Part shown: positions 6,901 to 8,349 of the stretch, in pieces | How the letters are laid out: each line of letters opens with the position of its first letter | How positions within the stretch are numbered: position 1 is the stretch's first letter | NCBI GenBank assembly: GCA_028287725.1 | Contig: JAQBPC010000532.1 | Span: 1 to 8,349 of the forward strand | Direction: 5' to 3' | Length of the DNA stretch: 8,349 bases | From: Chloroflexota bacterium | GTDB taxonomy: Bacteria; Chloroflexota; UBA5177; JANWHV01 | The notes under the pieces: generated by a model | Seen by the model: the letters and a program-made list of their open reading frames with translations, nothing else | What the model was told of the DNA's origin: nothing | Databases searched by the model: none | Translations under genes and position numbers: made by a program

Positions 6901-8349
6901 CGCCAACGCCGCGGCTGTCGTCTGGGAGAAGCGTGTGTTGCTGCGCAACTGCGTGATCGATACACGACGGAACGGATGGACCGGCGGCCGTGCGGTCACG
7001 GGAAGGAGCGGCGTGAACTGCTGCCAGTCCAGCAGCGAATCCAGCGTAAAGGGGATCGATGTCATTCCCGGGGCCAGTCCAAAGACCAGCCTGCTCTCCT
7101 CCGCGAGGTAGGCCCTGGCCGGCCGCTGCGGTGTCTCCTGGCCCGCCGAGGCATCGGCATTGCCACTGGGCACCGGGTAGTTGGTCACGCGCCGGAAAAA
7201 CGCCTGCTCCTGGATGTGCTGGGGCGGGAAGCGGACAATCAGCGCGGGATTGACTCGCCCGCCCGCCGGCGCCAATGTGCCCGCGCCACTGCTGTCGATT
7301 TGCAAGACGAAGTCTGGACACTCAAATGTCAGCACCAGCATATCTTCAGGGCGGACGATGTTGAAGGTGGGGTTGCTGATGGTAAGCTGCCGGGTATCCA
7401 GCCGCAGCACTGCCCAGGCGCCGACTGACGTGTCGGCAAATCCCGGGCCCGTGATTGCCAGCCGGGCTTGTGGCGGCAGCGACAGCGGTTCCACAAGCGC
7501 GCCGCGTAGTGACAGGTGCATGCGTGCCACGGCAGCCGATACATGTGGCGGCGCCGCGCTGGAGAGCTCAAGCGCCGGTGCATCCGCCGTGTCGCCAAGG
7601 TCCAGCGTATGCCCGCCCAGGGCCAACCGGGCCGGGTCTACGTGCAAGCGCGCCAGGAGCGCTTCCTGCCGTCCATTTGGCGCCAGTGCCAGCACATATG
7701 ACGTGGCGCCCATGGGCAGGGTGAAGGGCAGGCCATCATTGCCGGCCAGCGCTCGGTGCGGCTGGTAGGCAAGGTCGGCGCCTGCCGCGCTGGTAAAAGC
7801 CAGGGCGTAGCGCGTCGTTCCCGCCCTGGACTCTGCGCACTCCAGACTGAGCGTGTCAAAACTTGCCGGTCCATGCAGCAGGCGCGCGCCCCTGGCCAGG
7901 CGTAAATTCGGGGCCAGTGCCCAGTGATGTGTTCCCCGCTGCAACGTAAGCGCGGCGCGTCTGGCGGCAGCGTCGCGTAGCAGACTCGGCGTTTCGGCCG
8001 GTAGCGGCTGCAGGATCAGTGAGTCCGCGGCAAGCGGGCCGGCACCCGCACCGCGGATCTCCACGACATGCGGGGCATCAAGGCGTAGTTCCCAGGATGG
8101 AGAGAATGAAGCGGCCGCTTTCCCGCGCAACATCAGCGACGCTCCTGCATGCAGGGAGAACTCGGCGTCAAGGCGTGCCTTACCGCGGAGCGGCGCCTGG
8201 CCGCGCAGCCATGACTCCAGCGCTCCTTCGGCGCTAAATCCTCCCAGGGCCAGCACAATCGAGATCCGCCATCCACGTAAGGCTCGGCGCAGATCGCAGG
8301 TCAGGTCGGCAGGCAGCGGTGTGCCTGCAAACCGTGCGCCGCGAAGCGT
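3994..8349 (-). CDS. Giant beta-rich protein of unknown function, C-terminal 1451 residues (5' end outside window)
   Basis: I do not recognise a named family. The frame is uninterrupted from the right edge to a TGA at 3994-3996. The first in-frame start-like codon is a GTG at 8254-8256, but 31 more sense codons precede it up to the edge, with no ATG or TTG among them, so the GTG is probably internal and the gene is cut by the window. Numbering from that GTG: residues 1-460 are Ala/Leu/Arg-rich with almost no lysine. Residues about 480-1035 hold motif-like blocks such as VPWRLILSP (483-491), ELWHTRL (511-517), GRDNYVRVVY (671-680), FPFGHRASL (685-693) and KVTERKFF (695-702). Residues 1050-1157 are Lys-rich with alternating hydrophobics. 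Residues 1158-1192 are a Ser/Gly/Pro linker. Residues 1193-1420 are glycine-rich strands ending in WGEYLAAFATA. I see no catalytic motif and no transmembrane helix. The next gene starts 12 nt downstream, indicating one operon. Coding status is very secure; function is unknown. Confidence 0.96.
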   Translation of the reverse strand, partial: TLRGARFAGTPLPADLTCDLRRALRGWRISIVLALGGFSAEGALESWLRGQAPLRGKARLDAEFSLHAGASLMLRGKAAASFSPSWELRLDAPHVVEIRGAGAGPLAADSLILQPLPAETPSLLRDAAARRAALTLQRGTHHWALAPNLRLARGARLLHGPASFDTLSLECAESRAGTTRYALAFTSAAGADLAYQPHRALAGNDGLPFTLPMGATSYVLALAPNGRQEALLARLHVDPARLALGGHTLDLGDTADAPALELSSAAPPHVSAAVARMHLSLRGALVEPLSLPPQARLAITGPGFADTSVGAWAVLRLDTRQLTISNPTFNIVRPEDMLVLTFECPDFVLQIDSSGAGTLAPAGGRVNPALIVRFPPQHIQEQAFFRRVTNYPVPSGNADASAGQETPQRPARAYLAEESRLVFGLAPGMTSIPFTLDSLLDWQQFTPLLPVTARPPVHPFRRVSITQLRSNTRFSQTTAAALAVQAGPLAKIIRPRLLHPAPTQPGARETAIEVPWRLILSPVPSGAWVHAFSPVSDHGRTELWHTRLAVKLSPAQPKDPHSLVDQHYVYQPQGTGLDRKYVVTGEILSQGRPVDAYGTDAGVPDRVVRAVWSRDYQTGKNNAPTSPNFRASLNANDRYQIVRLSADFSHEALKQQPYQPRAIAANRLMLSGLGAWMDLRGSFNPSALSLSVEEWVHRGAMGRDNYVRVVYQGYLFPFGHRASLVKVTERKFFVEDGKNVAYLFQRMFIVVREPTKQLRVSGLVDNKNRHVDRQMPFTQMRSTTITTPDLDIPQGILAGKPPEEAFVPRVAGSDFLFHLVGADVTGKTVEFTAPMAFVSANNDLAFDAAAMESVSNYMLGDASPGLPPRTTYQTAGQNVAFAESAASGDTTLHTMDITVSTFRPKTAVLELKRRDQPAFYPVLARASVKIPTLEALLRSGQVPRVKMSDFYLIHGFDAPSNVGEIYLEMLDPGASSVSFGGSGSGPEGTLGVISPTYNIAGMSRKQGPVGNPLAQIADGSLSKPSNKFYNNFFDPSQAKILGGLTLGDVADTPSRPSDLPMLLEGNDHEDPNDLDSPVKHRTYSLSWKPKVKRFGPYKPVTGNIDASKNGALEVVASTVRDYTGKPGSYKVEGKLTNFALDLFEVIVTHFDEFSFTYGADGKLSVKPKGIKVEFGGPLTFVNDLKKVIPGGGDSGSGGSPSSSSAASAGSSPPSPPPAASSGPDIGGPFVDPSIDHVDAGVRIHLPALSIGLFALTNIKFGMVFTVPYFGDPVTAALSFGSRSEPCHLQISFFAGGLFFGITVGLDGVHSLEAAIEFGASVSLNLGIASGTVYAMAGIYFKFTPAKPATATTPAIPDVASLTGFFRAGGAVEVLGIVSVSIELYLGLTYQNKGGHGVAYGQATLTLEVSVLFFSKSFSVGVEREIAGSDPRFIDQISGGDWGEYLAAFATA
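3997..4680 (-). other. Segment encoding the glycine-rich beta-strand C-terminal domain of the giant protein
   Basis: It encodes about 228 residues (1193-1420 from the GTG at 8256). The pattern is short alternating hydrophobic/small-residue strands with frequent glycine turns, for example LSIGLFALTNIKFG, ISFFAGGLFFGITVGL and FGASVSLNLGIASG. No single stretch is a clean transmembrane helix, because charged or polar residues recur. The domain ends with an aromatic-containing tail, WGEYLAAFATA. The pattern is compatible with an extended beta sheet, beta groove or barrel. I cannot name the fold from sequence alone. Confidence 0.6.
4681..4785 (-). other. Segment encoding a Ser/Gly/Pro low-complexity interdomain linker
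   Basis: It encodes about 35 residues (1158-1192 from the GTG at 8256) made almost only of Gly, Ser, Ala and Pro, with a Gly/Ser start, a central serine run and a PPSPPP end. It separates the Lys-rich region from the glycine-rich C-terminal domain. Such segments are typical flexible or extended tethers. The reading frame runs through without a break, so it is not a frameshift artefact. Confidence 0.85.

Noticed and set aside
6715..7428. Plus-strand open frame (237 codons)
   Set aside because: It is a composition-driven shadow of the minus-strand gene, with many Arg and Cys residues in no conserved arrangement.
70..8349. Phage tail, contractile injection system or Tc-type toxin identity for the pair
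   Set aside because: The size would fit, but I see no LysM, PAAR, RHS/YD repeat, tail-sheath or baseplate motif, and no such neighbour lies inside the window. It is left as a test for flanking sequence and is not called.

Overview
The window is GC-rich bacterial DNA. Eye counts on sample 60-base rows give about 55-73% G+C, highest near the right edge. Almost all of it is two very large genes on the minus strand, read from right to left. Neither belongs to a named family I can place. No rRNA, tRNA, transposase, integrase, CRISPR repeats or phage hallmark gene is visible. The composition and strong Shine-Dalgarno site fit a GC-rich bacterium such as a beta-proteobacterium, but the sequence does not settle the taxon.

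Layout in transcription order. (1) 8349-3994: the 3' part of a giant gene that is open through the right edge, with at least 1451 codons visible, so its true start lies outside. (2) A 12-nt gap holds most of a strong ribosome binding site whose first base is the last base of the upstream stop codon. (3) 3981-70: a complete 1303-residue protein. (4) 69-1: a short non-coding stretch with a weak candidate for the start of a third gene on the same strand.

The spacing makes the two genes a single transcription unit that is probably translationally coupled, so the products are probably made together and may act together. Both are long, look rich in beta strands, have few cysteines (4 in the complete protein), and carry Pro/Ser/Gly linkers between globular parts. 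Neither shows a catalytic motif I can recognise, and the complete protein has no signal peptide. The upstream protein has three zones: an Arg-only region with no lysine for 413 residues, a central region with ordinary lysine content and conserved-looking motifs, and, after a Ser/Gly/Pro linker, a C-terminal domain of glycine-rich alternating hydrophobic strands. The second protein contains at least one Ig/fibronectin-III-like segment and a strongly motif-like C-terminal third. The best candidate for an undescribed system here is this coupled pair itself. A structural or surface/assembly role is inference only.
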